A stretch of 64,000 nucleotides of DNA, taken from Torymus aiolomorphi (Eukaryota; Arthropoda; Insecta; Hymenoptera; Torymidae). The DNA lies in contig CM070873.1 in NCBI GenBank assembly GCA_036365515.1, forward strand, positions 213,265,376 to 213,329,375, given 5' to 3'. How positions within the stretch are numbered: position 1 is the stretch's first letter; every line of letters starts with the position of its first letter. Shown here in pieces: positions 33,501-46,605 of the stretch. Both the position numbers and the translations under genes were made by a program. The notes under the pieces are model-generated. The model was not told the origin of the DNA. It saw only the letters and a list, made by a program, of their open reading frames with translations, and did no database searches.

Positions 33501-36500
33501 AGCAGGCGGGGGATGCGAGTTCCACGCGTATACGGGAGCGCGTCAGACGTGTATACATGGCAAAATAATTAGTTAAATAATTCTTACCCCAAGTAGGCGG
33601 GGGATGCGAGTACCACGCGAATACAAGAGGGGGCCAGACATGCATATATAGCAAAATAATTATTTAAACAATTCTAGACCCCAAGCAGGTGGGGGATGCG
33701 AGTGCCATGCGTATACCGAAGAGCGACAGACGTATATATATAGCAAAATAATTATTTAAAAAATTCTTAACACCAAGCAGGCGGGGGATGCAAGTTCCAC
33801 GCGTATACGGGAGCGCGTCAGACGTGCATAAATGGCAAAATAATTATTTAAATATTTCTTAACCCCAAGTAGGCGGGGGATGCGAGTCCCACGCGAATAC
33901 GGGAGTGTGTCAGACGTGCATACATGGCAAAATAAATATTTAAATAATTCTTGATCCCAAGCAGACAGGGGATGCGAGTTCCACGCGTAAACGGGAGTGT
34001 GTCAGACTTGTATACGTAACAAAATAATTATTTAAATAATTCTTAACCCCGAGCAGGCGGGGGATGCGAATTCCACGCGTATACGGGGGGCGCGTCAGAC
34101 GTGCATACATGGCAAAATAATTATTTAAATTATTCTTAACCCCAAGTAGGCGGGGGATGCCAGTTCTCCCTGAATACGGGAGCGCGCCAGACGTGCATAC
34201 ATGCGAAAATAATTATTTAAATAATTCTTGATCCCAAGCAGACGGGGGATGCGAGTTCCACGAGTAAACGGGAGTGTGTCAGACCTGTATACGTAACATA
34301 ATAATTATTTAAATAATTTTTAACCCCAAGCAGGCGGGGGATGCGAGTCCCACGCGAAAACGGGTGCGCGTAAGACGTGCATATATGGCATAATAATTAT
34401 TTAAAAAATTCTTAACACCGAGCAGGCGGGGGATGAAAGTTCCACGCGTATACGGGAGCGCGTCAGACGTGCATAAATGGCAAAATAATTATTTAAATAA
34501 TTCTTAAGGCCACGTGGGCGGGTGATGCGAGACCTACGCGAATACGGGAGCGCGTCAGTCGTGTATACATGGCACAATAATTATTTAAATAATTCTTGAT
34601 CCCAAGCAGGCGGGGGATGCGAGTCCCTGGCCAATACGGGAGCGCGTCAGACGTGCATATATGGCATAATAATTATTTAAAAAATTCTTAACACCAAGCA
34701 GGCGGGGGATGCAAGTTCCACGAGTAAAGGGGAGTGTGTCAGACCTGTATACGTAACATAATAATTATTTAAATAATTCTTAACCCCAAGCAGGCGGGGG
34801 ATGCGAGTCCCACGCGAAAACGGGTGCGCGTAAGACGTGCATACATGGAAAAATAACTATTTAAATAATTCTTAACCCCAAGTAGGCGGAATATGCGAGT
34901 TCCACGCATATACGGGAGCGCGTCAGACGTGTATACATGGCAAAATAATAATTTAAATAATTCTTACCCCAAGTAGGCGGGAGATGCGAGTCCTACGCGA
35001 ATACGGGAGCGCGTCAGACGTGCATACATGGCAAAATAATTATTTAAATAATACTTAACCCCAATTAGGCGAGGGATGCGATTTCCTCGCGTATAGGGGA
35101 GCGCGTCAGACGTGTATACATAGCAAAATAATTATTTAAATATTTCTTAACCCCAAGTAGGCGGGGGATGCGAGTCCCACACGAATACGGGAGTGTGTCA
35201 GACGTGCATACATGGCAAAATAAATATTTAAATAATTCTTGAACCCAAGCAGACAGGGGATGCGAGTTCCACGCGTAAACGGGAGTGTGTCAGACTTGTA
35301 TACGTAACAAAATAATTATTTAAATAATTCTTAACCCCGTGCAGGCGGGGGATGCGAATTCCACGCGTATACGGGGGGCGCGTCAGACGTGCATACATGG
35401 CAAAATAATTATTTAAATTATTCTTAACCCCAAGTAGGCGGGGGATGCCAGTTCTCCCTGAATACGGGAGCGCGCCAGACGTGCATACATGCGAAAATAA
35501 TTATTTAAATAATTCTTGATCCCAAGCAGACGGGGGATGCGAGTTCCACGAGTAAACGGGAGTGTGTCAGACCTGTATACGTAACATAATAATTATTTAA
35601 ATAATTTTTAACCCCAAGCAGGCGGGGGATGCGAGTCCCACGCGAAAACGGGTGCGCGTAAGACGTGCATATATGGCATAATAATTATTTAAAAAATTCT
35701 TAACACCGAGCAGGCGGGGGATGAAAGTTCCACGCGTATACGGGAGCGCGTCAGACGTGCATAAATGGCAAAATAATTATTTAAATAATTCTTAAGGCCA
35801 CGTGGGCGGGTGATGCGAGACCTACGCGAATACGGGAGCGCGTCAGTCGTGTATACATGGCACAATAATTATTTAAATAATTCTTGATCCCAAGCAGACG
35901 GGGGATGCGAGTCCCTGGCCAATACGGGAGCGCGTCAGACGTGCATATATGGCATAATAATTATTTAAAAAATTCTTAACACCAAGCAGGCGGGGGATGC
36001 AAGTTCCACGAGTAAAGGGGAGTGTGTCAGACCTGTATACGTAACATAATAATTATTTAAATAATTCTTAACCCCAAGCAGGCGGGGGATGCGAGTCCCA
36101 CGCGAAAACGGGTGCGCGTAAGACGTGCATACATGGAAAAATAACTATTTAAATAATTCTTAACCCCAAGTAGGCGGAATATGCGAGTTCCACGCATATA
36201 CGGGAGCGGGTCAGACGTGTATACATGGCAAAATAATAATTTAAATAATTCTTACCCCAAGTAGGCGGGAGATGCGAGTCCTACGCGAATACGGGAGCGC
36301 GTCAGACGTGCATACATGGCAAAATAATTATTTAAATAATACTTAACCCCAATTAGGCGAGGGATGCGATTTCCTCGCGTATAGGGGAGCGCGTCAGACG
36401 TGTGTACATAGCAAAATAATTATTTAAATATTTCTTAACCCCAAGTAGGCGGGGGATGCGAGTCCCACACGAATACGGGAGTGTGTCAGACGTGCATACA

Positions 36501-39500
36501 TGGCAAAATAAATATTTAAATAATTCTTGATCCCAAGCAGACAGGGGATGCGAGTTCCACGCGTAAACGGGAGTGTGTCAGACTTGTATACGTAACAAAA
36601 TAATTATTTAAATAATTCTTAACCCCGAGCAGGCGGGGGATGCGAATTCCACGCGTATACGGGGGGCGCGTCAGACGTGCATACATGGCATAATAATTAT
36701 TTAAAAAATTCTTAACACCAAGCAGGCGGGGGATGCAAGTTCCACGAGTAAAGGGGAGTGTGTCAGACCTGTATACGTAACATAATAATTATTTAAATAA
36801 TTCTTAACCCCAAGCAGGCGGGGGATGCGAGTCCCACGCGAAAACGGGTGCGCGTAAGACGTGCATACATGGAAAAATAACTATTTAAATAATTCTTAAC
36901 CCCAAGTAGGCGGAATATGCGAGTTCCACGCATATACGGGAGCGCGTCAGACGTGTATACATGGCAAAATAATAATTTAAATAATTCTTACCCCAAGTAG
37001 GCGGGAGATGCGAGTCCTACGCGAATACGGGAGCGCGTCAGACGTGCATACATGGCAAAATAATTATTTAAATAATACTTAACCCCAATTAGGCGAGGGA
37101 TGCGATTTCCTCGCGTATAGGGAGCGCGTCAGACGTGTATACATAGCAAAATAATTATTTAAATATTTCTTAACCCCAAGTAGGCGGGGATGCGAGTCCC
37201 ACACGAATACGGGAGTGTGTCAGACGTGCATACATGGCAAAATAAATATTTAAATAATTCTTGAACCCAAGCAGACAGGGGATGCGAGTTCCACGCGTAA
37301 ACGGGAGTGTGTCAGACTTGTATACGTAACAAAATAATTATTTAAATAGTTCTTAACCCCGTGCAGGCGGGGGATGCGAATTCCACGCGTATACGGGGGG
37401 CGCGTCAGACGTGCATACATGGCAAAATAATTATTTAAATTATTCTTAACCCCAAGTAGGCGGGGGATGCCAGTTCTCCCTGAATACGGGAGCGCGCCAG
37501 ACGTGCATACATGCGAAAATAATTATTTAAATAATTCTTGATCCCAAGCAGACGGGGGATGCGAGTTCCACGAGTAAACGGGAGTGTGTCAGACCTGTAT
37601 ACGTAACATAATAATTATTTAAATAATTTTTAACCCCAAGCAGGCGGGGGATGCGAGTCCCACGCGAAAACGGGTGCGCGTAAGACGTGCATATATGGCA
37701 TAATAATTATTTAAAAAATTCTTAACACCGAGCAGGCGGGGGATGAAAGTTCCACGCGTATACGGGAGCGCGTCAGACGTGCATAAATGGCAAAATAATT
37801 ATTTAAATAATTCTTAAGGCCACGTGGGCGGGTGATGCGAGACCTACGCGAATACGGGAGCGCGTCAGTCGTGTATACATGGCACAATAATTATTTAAAT
37901 AATTCTTGATCCCAAGCAGACGGGGGATGCGAGTCCCTGGCCAATACGGGAGCGCGTCAGACGTGCATATATGGCATAATAATTATTTAAAAAATTCTTA
38001 ACACCAAGCAGGCGGCGGATGCAAGTTCCACGAGTAAAGGGGAGTGTGACAGACCTGTATACCTAACATAATAATTATTTAAATAATTCTTAACCCCAAG
38101 CAGGCGGGGGATGCGAGTCCCACGCGAAAACGGGTGCGCGTAAGACGTGCATACATGGAAAAATAACTATTTAAATAATTCTTAACCCCAAGTAGGCGGA
38201 ATATGCGAGTTCCACGCATATACGGGAGCGTGTCAGACGTGTATACATGGCAAAATAATAATTTAAATAATTCTTACCCCAAGTAGGCGGGAGATGCGAG
38301 TCCTACGCGAATACGGGAGCGCGTCAGACGTGCATACATGGCAAAATAATTATTTAAATAATACTTAACCCCAATTAGGCGAGGGATGCGATTTCCTCGC
38401 GTATAGGGGAGCGCGTCAGACGTGTGTACATAGCAAAATAATTATTTAAATATTTCTTAACCCCAAGTAGGCGGGGGATGCGAGTCCCACACGAATACGG
38501 GAGTGTGTCAGACGTGCATACATGGCAAAATAAATATTTAAATAATTCTTGATCCCAAGCAGACAGGGGATGCGAGTTCCACGCGTAAACGGGAGTGTGT
38601 CAGACTTGTATACGTAACAAAATAATTATTTAAATAATTCTTAACCCCGAGCAGGCGGGGGATGCGAATTCCACGCGTATACGGGGGGCGCGTCAGACGT
38701 GCATACATGGCAAAATAATTATTTAAATTATTCTTAACCCCAAGTAGGCGGGGGATGCGAGTTCTCCCTGAATACAGGAGCGCGCCAGACGTGCATATAT
38801 GCGAAAATAATTATTTAAATAATTCTTGATCCCAATCAGACGGGGGATGAGGGTTCCACGAGTAAACGGGAGTGTGTCAGACCTGTATACGTAAAATAAT
38901 AATTATTTAAATAATTCTTAACCCCTAGCAGGCGGGGGATGCGAGTTCCACGCGTAAACGGGAATGCGTCAGACCTGTATACTTGGCAAAACAATTATTT
39001 AAATAATTCTTGACCCCAGGTAGGTGCGGGATGCGAGTTCCACGCGTATACGGGAGTGCGTCAGTATTTTATATATAGCAAAATAATTATTTATAAAATA
39101 CTTAACCCCAGGTAGGTGGGGGATGCGAGTTCCACGCGTATACGGGAGTGCGTCAGAAGTGTATATATAGCAAAATAATTATTTAAAAAGTTCTTAACCC
39201 CAAGCAGGTGGGGGATGCGAGTACCACGCGTATACGTGGCGGCGTCATAAGTGCATACATGGCAAAATAAGTATATAAATAATTCTTGACCACAAGCAGG
39301 CGGGGGATGCGAGTCCCACGCGAAAACGGCAGTGTGTCAGACCTGTATACTTAACAAAATAATGATTTAAATAATTCTTAACCCCAAGTAGGCGGGGGAT
39401 GCGAGTTCTACGCGTATACGGGTGCGCGTCAGACGTGCATACATAGCAAATAATTATTTAAATAATTCTTGATCCCAAGCATGCGGGGGATGCGATTTCC

Positions 39501-42033
39501 ACGCGTAAACGGGAGTGCTTATTAACTGTATACATTTCAAAATAATTATTTAAATAATGTTTAACCATAAGTAGCTGGGGGATGCGAGTTCCACGCGTAT
39601 AAGGTAGCGCGTCAGACGTGCATATATGGCAAAATAATTATTTAAATAATTCTTGATCCCAAGCAGGCGGGGGATGCGAGTTCCACGCGTAAATGGGAGT
39701 GTGTCAGACCTGTATACGTAATATAATAATTATTTAAATAATTCTTAACCCCAAGCAGGCGGGGGATGCGAGTTCCACGCGTATACGGGGCGGCGTCATA
39801 AGTGCATATATGGCAAAATAAATATATAAATAATTCTTGACCCCAAGCAGGCGGGGCATGCGAGTTCCACGCGTATACGGGCGAGCGACAGACATGTATA
39901 TATAGCAAAGTAATTATTTAAAAAATTCTTAACCCCAAGCAGGCGGGGGATGCAAGTTCCACGCGGATACCGGAGCGCGTAAGACGTGTATACATGACAA
40001 AATAATTATTTAAATAATACTTAATCCCAAGTAGGCGGGGGATGCGAGTTCTACCTGAATACGGGAGCGCGTCAGACGTGCATACATGCGAAAATAATTA
40101 TTTAAATAATACTTAGCCCCAAGTAGGCGGGGGATGAGAATACCACGCGTATACGAGAGCGCGTCAAACGTGTATATATGACAAAATAATTATTTAAATA
40201 ATTTTTGATCCCAAGCAGACGGGGGATGCGAGTTCCACGCGTAAACGGGAGTGTGTCAGACTTGTATATGTAACAAAATAATTATTTAAATATTTCTTAA
40301 CCCCAAACAGGCGGGGGATGCGAGTTCCACGCGTATACGGGGCGGCGTCATAAGTGCATACATGGCAAAATAAATATATAAATAATTCTTGACCACAAGC
40401 AGGCGGGGGATGCGAGTTCCACGCGTATACGGGCGAGCGACAGACATGTATATATAGCAAAATAATTATCTAAATAATTCTTAACCCCGAGCAGGCGGGG
40501 GATGCGAATTCCACGCGTATACGGGGGGCGCGTCACTCGTGCATACATGGCAAAATAATTATTTAAATAATTCTTAACCCCAAGTAGGCGGGGGATCCGA
40601 GTTCTCCCTGAATACGGGAGCGCGCCAGACGTGCATACATGCGAAAATAATTATTTAAATAATTCTTGATCTCAAGCAGACGGGGGATGCGGGTTCCACG
40701 AGTAAACGGGAGTGTGTCAGACCTGTATATGTAACAAAATAATTATTTAAATAATTCTTAACCCCAAGCAGGCGGGAGATGCGAGTCCCACGCGAAAACG
40801 GGTCATCGTCAGATGTGCATATACATGGCATAATAATTATTTAAATAATTCTTAACACCAAATAGGCGGGGGATGCGAGTTCCACGCGTATACGGGAGCG
40901 CGTCAGACGTGTATACATAGCAAAATAATTATTTAATGTATTCTTGATCGCAAGCATGCGCGGGATGCGAGTTCCACGCGTAAACTGGAGTGCTTCAGTA
41001 CTGTTTACATGACAAATTAATTTTTTAAATAATACTTAAACTCAAGTAGGTGGGGGATGCGAGTTCCACGCGTATACGGAAGCGCGTCAGACGTGCATAC
41101 ATGGCAAAATAATTATTTAATTAATTCTTAACGCCACGTGGGCGGGGGATGCGAGTCCCACGCGAAAACGGCAGTGTGTCAGACCTGTATACTTAACAAA
41201 ATAATGATTTAAATAATTCTTAACCCCAAGTAGGCGGGGGATGCGAGTTCTACGCGTATACGGGTGCGCGTCAGACGTGCATACATAGCAAATAATTATT
41301 TAAATAATTCTTGATCCCAAGCATGCGGGGGATGCGATTTCCACGCGTAAACGGGAGTGCTTATTAACTGTATCCATTTCAAAATTATTATTTAAATAAT
41401 GTTTAACCACAAGTAGCTGGGGGATGCGAGTTCCACGCGTATAAGGTAGCGCGTCAGACGTGCATATATGGCAAAATAATTATTTAAATAATTCTTGATC
41501 CCAAGCAGGCGGGGGATGCGAGTTCCACGCGTAAATGGGAGTGCGTCAGACCTGTATACGTGGAAAAAAATTATTTAAATAATTCTTAACCCCAAGCAGG
41601 CGAGGGATGACAGTACCACGCGAATAGGGGAGCGCGCCAGACATGCATACATGGCAAAATAATTATTTAAACAATTCTTGACCCTCAGCAGGCGGGGGAT
41701 GCGAGTTCCAAGCGTATACGGGAGAGCGACAGACGTGTATATGTAGCAAAATAATTATTTAAAAAATTCTTAAACCCAAGCAGGCGGGGGATCCAAGTTC
41801 CACGCGTATACGGGAGCGCGTTATGTGTGTATACATGGCAAATTAATTATTTTAATAATTCTTAACCCCAAGTAGGCGAGGGATGCGAGTCCCACGCGAA
41901 AACGGGAGCGCGTCAGACGTGTATACATGGCAAAATAATTATTTAAATAATTTTTAACCCCAGGTAGGCGGGGGATGCGTGTTCTACGCGTATACAGGAG
42001 CGCGTCAGATGTGTATACATGACAAAATAATTG
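30560..42033. repeat. 92-bp satellite array, about 125 monomers, with higher-order repeats
   Basis: Each monomer has the frame 'ttcttaaccccaagcaggcg', 'ggatgcgagttccacgcg', 'tatacgggagcgcgtcaga', 'cgtgtatacatggcaaaa' and a 16-bp palindrome (aattatttaaataatt). The 'tgcgag' word falls at 30661, 30753, 30845, 30937, 31029, giving exactly 92 bp. Neighbouring monomers differ visibly, but distant blocks are nearly identical. A marked variant ('ttctccctgaatacggg') sits at about 31951, 34161, 35451, 37471 and 38761, spacings of 24, 14, 22 and 14 monomers. This is higher-order organisation with a 14-mer of about 1.29 kb. The edges (to about 31000 and after 39000) are less regular. Short ORFs here are meaningless. 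Confidence 0.95.
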
Positions 42034-42121
42034 TTTAATTTTGTCGTGTATGCACGTCTGACGCGCTCCCGTATACGCGTGGAACTCGCATCCCCCGCCT
42101 ACTTGGGGTTAAGAATTATTT
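42034..42121. repeat. Inverted satellite monomer at head-to-head junction
   Basis: At about 42033 the array flips: the next monomer reads as the reverse complement ('cgtctgacgcgctcccgtat', 'ggaactcgcatcccccgcct'). The last forward and first inverted monomers form a near-perfect hairpin of about 85 bp per arm with almost no spacer. The retroelement nest begins right after it. Confidence 0.9.
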
Positions 42122-44487
42122 AACTAAACGGAGACACGGAAATAGACAAAGAGGGTGAATGGACATATATATGCGCAGGAGAGAAGTCAACGATAGACTA
42201 CCTGGTAACAAATATGGAAGGAAGGGAAATAATAGAAGATGAGTATAGGTAATAACGAGGACTCTGATTATCAACCGATAGAGGTAGTGTTGAAACTGAG
42301 AAGGGAGAAGAGAGAATATGACAATGGAACAAGAACAGACTGGTCAGAGAAAGGAATAATGCAGTACATAGGTAATCTAGCAGAGAACGAAAAAGCAAAG
42401 ACATGGAAAGAACTAAAAGAAAAGGTAAAGAGAAGCACAGTAGTAACAAATTACAGCATAGACAACAAAGCAAAACTGGAGAAATTGTGGTACAAAACAT
42501 GCCACGTGAGGAAAATAGAACTGAGAAGAGTTCTAAGAGACTGTAAAACGGGAGTGAGAAGTACCTCGGAATACATAGAAAAGAAAAAAGAATACAGAGA
42601 GAGGATATAGAAAAAGAAAATAGGTTGGAGTGAGAAGATGATAGAAGAGATAGAAGGAGACAGAAGCGCGAGAAGCTTCTGGAAAATAATAAATGCAGAG
42701 AAAGACAGAAACCAAGAAGTAAGTTACAAAATAAAGAAAGAAGAATGGATGACATTCCTGAAAGAGCAGTTAAAAGGCACGGAAATACAGTAAGGAGAGA
42801 TAGAAAACATGGAAAGAAAGCAAGAGAGCTTGACGTGTGAAGAAGGTGAGATAGGCCAGGGGGAGGTCCGAAGTGTAATAAATAAACTAAAGAGGAGGAA
42901 AGCAGCCGGCAAAAACGGAATACAAAACAAACCGTGGATATTTGGAGAGGAAGAAATTGTTGAAGAACTAAAAGGAATACTAAACGAAATATGGAAGAAA
43001 GGTGAGATACCAGAGGAGTGGAATGTAGGAACTGTAAAGCCAATCTTTAAAAAAGGAAAGAGAGACGAGGCAAAGAACTACAGAAGACTGACGCTGATGG
43101 ATACAGGGTACAAAATGTACGCAGAGATACTGAGGAAAAGATTACAGGACTATCTGGAAGAAGGAAAAAAGCTAGGAGACCTGCACTTTGGTTTCAGGAA
43201 AGGGAGAGGTACCATAGACGCAGTGTTTGTGCTAAAAAGTGCAGTAGAATCGGAATTGAGGAAAGAAGGAGGAAAGGCTTGGGCATGCTTGGCGGATCTC
43301 AAAGGAGCCTTTGACAACATAAAAAGAGAATCGATATGGAAAGAAATGGAGAAGATGGGAGTAAACACGAAATTGAGAAACAGAATTAAAGAAATATACG
43401 AAGATACGAAGTGTGAGGTAGTGGTGAAGGGAAAAAAGCTTGGAATGTTCAAAACGGTAGAATGGGTGAGACAAGGATGTCCGCTTAGCCCGACACTTTT
43501 CAATGTGAGCATGGCGGGATTGGAGGAAGAATTGAGCAAAGTGCAGGAAGGAGCAATAGTGATAGGAAAAAGAAGATATACTCAATAGGATACACGGATG
43601 ATGTTATCCTGCTGGCAAATAATGAAGTAGGTATGAAGGAGATGATAAAAAGGTTCGGCAAATTTATAGAAAGAAGAGGAATGTAGTTGAACACCAAAAA
43701 GACAAAAATTATAAAGTTCAGAAGAAATAGAAGAAGGGGTCGACCCGGTGTTCAAATGGAGGGAAGAGAAAATAGAAATAGTGAAGGAAGAAATATACCT
43801 GGGATACAAGATAGAGAGTAACAACGGAGACACGAAACATATAGAGTACATAGCAGGAAAAGCAAACGCCGTTTTGGGAAGAGTATGGAGCATAGGAGAA
43901 AGGAAATTCAAAGAAGACTGGGAGAGAAGGATGTAGCTATTTGACGCACGAGTACGCAGCGTTATAACTTACGGAGCGGAAATATGGGGCTACAAGGAAT
44001 GGAAGGAGATAGAGAAAATTCAGAATAAGTACATATAGTGGACCCTAAGACTGGACAGAACAACGTCTAGTCATATAATACATGAAGAAACGAACAGATG
44101 GAATATAGCAATACAGATCGGAAAAAGAGCGATGAAGTATGAGCAGAAAGTAGTGCAAAGCGAAGGGAATACAATAATAAAAGAATGCATGAGAGTGATA
44201 ACAAGCAGTAATGCGAAGTCGGAAATGGGAGAGAGAAGAAGGAAATTCTACGAAGACAAAGGATGGTCGGCGAGTGAAGTGAGTAGAAGGATTGCAGAAG
44301 GAGAAACAGTATGGCCAGAGATGGTGGAGAGAGGAACGGACGAAGAAAAGCAGAAGAGAACGGCAGAAATAAGAGAGTCAAGGTTTGCAAAAGAGACAAG
44401 TAATATCATTTTCCAGCAGGAGACACCAAGCTACCTTAAGAACACGGCAACGAAAAGAAGAAAGAGCTGGAGGTACAGGCAAGATTT
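42122..44487 (+). pseudogene. Non-LTR retrotransposon A: endonuclease end and reverse transcriptase, degraded
   Basis: This starts in the last part of an AP-type endonuclease (STIDYLVTNMEG; the usual SDHHP reads SDYQP), followed by a lysine/glutamate-rich linker and an RT. The RT includes RRKAAGKNGIQ, NWNVGTVKPIFKKG-like text, FGFRKGRGTIDAVF, LADLKGAFDN, RQGCPLSPTLFN and the catalytic box as YTDDVILL (about 43595). Frameshifts occur near 42240 and 43585, and several stops follow (about 42608, 42791, 43684, 43934, 44036). It ends abruptly at the insertion of the LOA/I-type element (44488) and resumes at 50497. The coding strand is very purine-rich, so long false ORFs appear on the other strand. 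Clade not assigned. Confidence 0.85.
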
Positions 44488-45404
44488 CCCCCTTGAAGGA
44501 TTGCCACCTTGCTGGGTGCCCGGTCAGTTATCTGACCTGGGCCGGTGGGTGGGCCTTACGGCAAGAGTGCGAACGATGCGTGCCCGTCCTGAGGCATGAA
44601 TGGAGTATGATTGACGGATCGCCGTAAAACGGGCTCTCCACAAGCAGGTGAAAGGGTTCCCCGTAAAAAGGGCTTTCCCTCGGATGGGTATGCATGCAGC
44701 GTGAATGGGACCTCCCTAAAAAGGGCTCTCAGTATGAGTGTGGGTTCCCCGTAAAAAGGGCTCTCCCTTGGTTCTGAGTATGAAAGTGAAGTATGGCAGG
44801 AGGAAAGTGCCGCTCTCCGTAAGGAACGTCCGGCGCTGGACTCTTGGGCCGGGCACGTCTCGGACCCAAGCCCTCGCACAGAGGAGTGGGGAACGAGAAA
44901 GTCTGTACAGCTCGAGCAGTAACGAAGAGCAATCCCCTAACGTGCCGAATGCGGCAGTGCCCGTCAGGAAACACTCCACACTCTCACACACAATAGACAC
45001 TAGTAACACATCTATACATCACACACACACAATGCGGGATAGATTATGGAGGCTCTCATTTCCCCGATCTGAGTCGTCTGGCAAGGGACATCTCTCCTCT
45101 TACTGGAGGGTACAATTTAAAATCTGGGTTGTTCGGCACTTTCAGGCTGCCAGATAGTACAGGGGCTCGGGAAGGAGTAACCGCCCAACTCCTGGCTGCC
45201 CCACCAGCTGGCGCATAATCTCTTTCTAGGTAGTAGTGCCGGTTGGTGACCGGATAGGGTCATGCTATCCAGGGAGGGGGGCTTTATCGAGGCCACCGGT
45301 TTGGGGGGGGGGAGAAACTGCGCCTTCGTCTTCAGATAAGGGTAATCTGAGAGTCAAAGTACTACCCGACCACTAACACAAATACATCCGCTCTTAAAAA
45401 CCAC
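44488..45404 (+). other. 5' UTR of the LOA/I-type element
   Basis: This leader of about 0.9 kb is non-coding. A short word close to 'gta.aaagggctctcc' recurs at about 44621-44640, 44663-44675, 44716-44729 and 44750-44765. Internal promoters of such elements lie at the very 5' end, but I cannot identify one by eye. Confidence 0.5.
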
Positions 45405-46601
45405 ATGAAAATGGAAAAGATAGAGGAAGTAGTTTCAAAAGCGCCTACAAATGTTGAGCTCCCTAGCTCCTTCTTAGTGAATTCACAGCAGGACGTGGTT
45501 CCTACGAACCGCAACACTGCTAGCACAGGTAAAAGTGGGAACAGCACCCCGCAGGACGTGGGTCAAAAGGTCCGCGATACTGAAGGGACTGTGACCAAGA
45601 AAAAGAAAAAGAATAATGGAAAGAAACCCTGCGGGGCGGAGAGGCAGAGGAGGCTGTTGGCCAAACGGAAGGGAGATAGTGGATCGCTGATCCCTGCCGC
45701 TGGCTCATCGGCTCTCATTGGATCCGCCCCAAGCGAGAAAAGTCTCTCTGGAAAGGGGCTGATCGGGATCGGCGGGTCTAGTGGGTCGGGGGACGGTGTC
45801 AAGCTGACCCCTGCAAAAAGGAACCGCGACTCGGACAGCTCCACCCCAAGAGAGATCAAGAAAAGATCAACTGAGGCGAGGCATCCGACCTATAGTGAAT
45901 CGGTCGCCACTCCCCTTGGGATAGCGGTTATTCCGCAATTCTATCCGGAGGACCGCCTCAGTGAAGAGCAAGGCAAGCTGGTGCTAGCGTCCGTGGAAAA
46001 CGACATGGACGAGGCACCAGAGGGCAGCTACTTGCCGTCCTTCTTGAACAACTGGTTCTGCAGGGGAGCACGTGTGTTCCACTGTATAACGCAGGAGGAC
46101 GCGAAGTGGCTGAAGGATAAAGTAGGAGCCTGTGTGCCCTGGACGGGTGCTAGCCTTAAGGCGCTAGAGATGGGGGACCTCCCAAAGCTGTCGAGGATCA
46201 CAATATATGTCCCTGGCAAGCACGATGCAGGGACGGTCCTGAAAAGGCTGCCCCGGCAGAACCCAGCCCTGAAGGTGGATATCTGGCAGGTCAAGGGCTC
46301 CCGGAAGGTCCCCGCAAAGAAAAGCGACTTAGGAGTAGAAACGGCGGTGCGCGTCACCATGGAACCAACGGAGGTCGAGGCACTAAAACGCATCGACTTC
46401 CTACTATACTGTGGTGGCTTCAGAGCGCACTACCTGGTATGGAAGGATAAAGAAGAAGTAAACGACGGGGGTACCACCGACAACATGGAAGTGGACACCC
46501 CTGCCTCCGACAAGGAAGAAAGGCAGGACAGGGACGGCGGGTCTTCCGATAACAAAGAAAGGCCCACGACCCCCAAGGAGAATAACCTAATGGATTTGTG
46601 A
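45405..46601 (+). CDS. ORF1 protein of the LOA/I-type element (DUF4780-like)
   Basis: This intact 398-residue frame has a long low-complexity N-terminal half with lysine runs (TKKKKKNNGKK, KKRS), then a folded region from about residue 165. That region includes GARVFHCITQEDAKWLKDKV, VPWTGASLKALEMGDLPK, ITIYVPG and LPRQNPALKVDIWQV. It matches what I know of the DUF4780 family found in ORF1 of LOA-type insect elements and presumed to bind RNA. The C-terminal tail is acidic. ORF2 begins four bases after the stop (46599-46601), so translation is probably coupled. This is the only unbroken gene of the element. Confidence 0.8.
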   Translation: MKMEKIEEVVSKAPTNVELPSSFLVNSQQDVVPTNRNTASTGKSGNSTPQDVGQKVRDTEGTVTKKKKKNNGKKPCGAERQRRLLAKRKGDSGSLIPAAGSSALIGSAPSEKSLSGKGLIGIGGSSGSGDGVKLTPAKRNRDSDSSTPREIKKRSTEARHPTYSESVATPLGIAVIPQFYPEDRLSEEQGKLVLASVENDMDEAPEGSYLPSFLNNWFCRGARVFHCITQEDAKWLKDKVGACVPWTGASLKALEMGDLPKLSRITIYVPGKHDAGTVLKRLPRQNPALKVDIWQVKGSRKVPAKKSDLGVETAVRVTMEPTEVEALKRIDFLLYCGGFRAHYLVWKDKEEVNDGGTTDNMEVDTPASDKEERQDRDGGSSDNKERPTTPKENNLMDL

Positions 46602-46605
46602 CAAG

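Noticed and set aside
39642..40548. Minus-strand ORFs of 66-88 codons in the satellite
   Set aside because: They are translations of the 92-bp monomer (period 92 is not a multiple of three), with no conservation of frame.
30560..42033. Regular array that could be taken for CRISPR
   Set aside because: The 92-bp units are continuous with no unique spacers, and the genome is eukaryotic.
42198..43043. 281-codon minus-strand ORF
   Set aside because: It is the complement of the purine-rich RT coding strand and gives only serine/leucine/phenylalanine low-complexity protein.
44556..45009. Minus-strand ORFs in the 5' region of the LOA/I-type element
   Set aside because: They overlap the GC-rich leader, have no motifs and no relation to known ORFs of this group.
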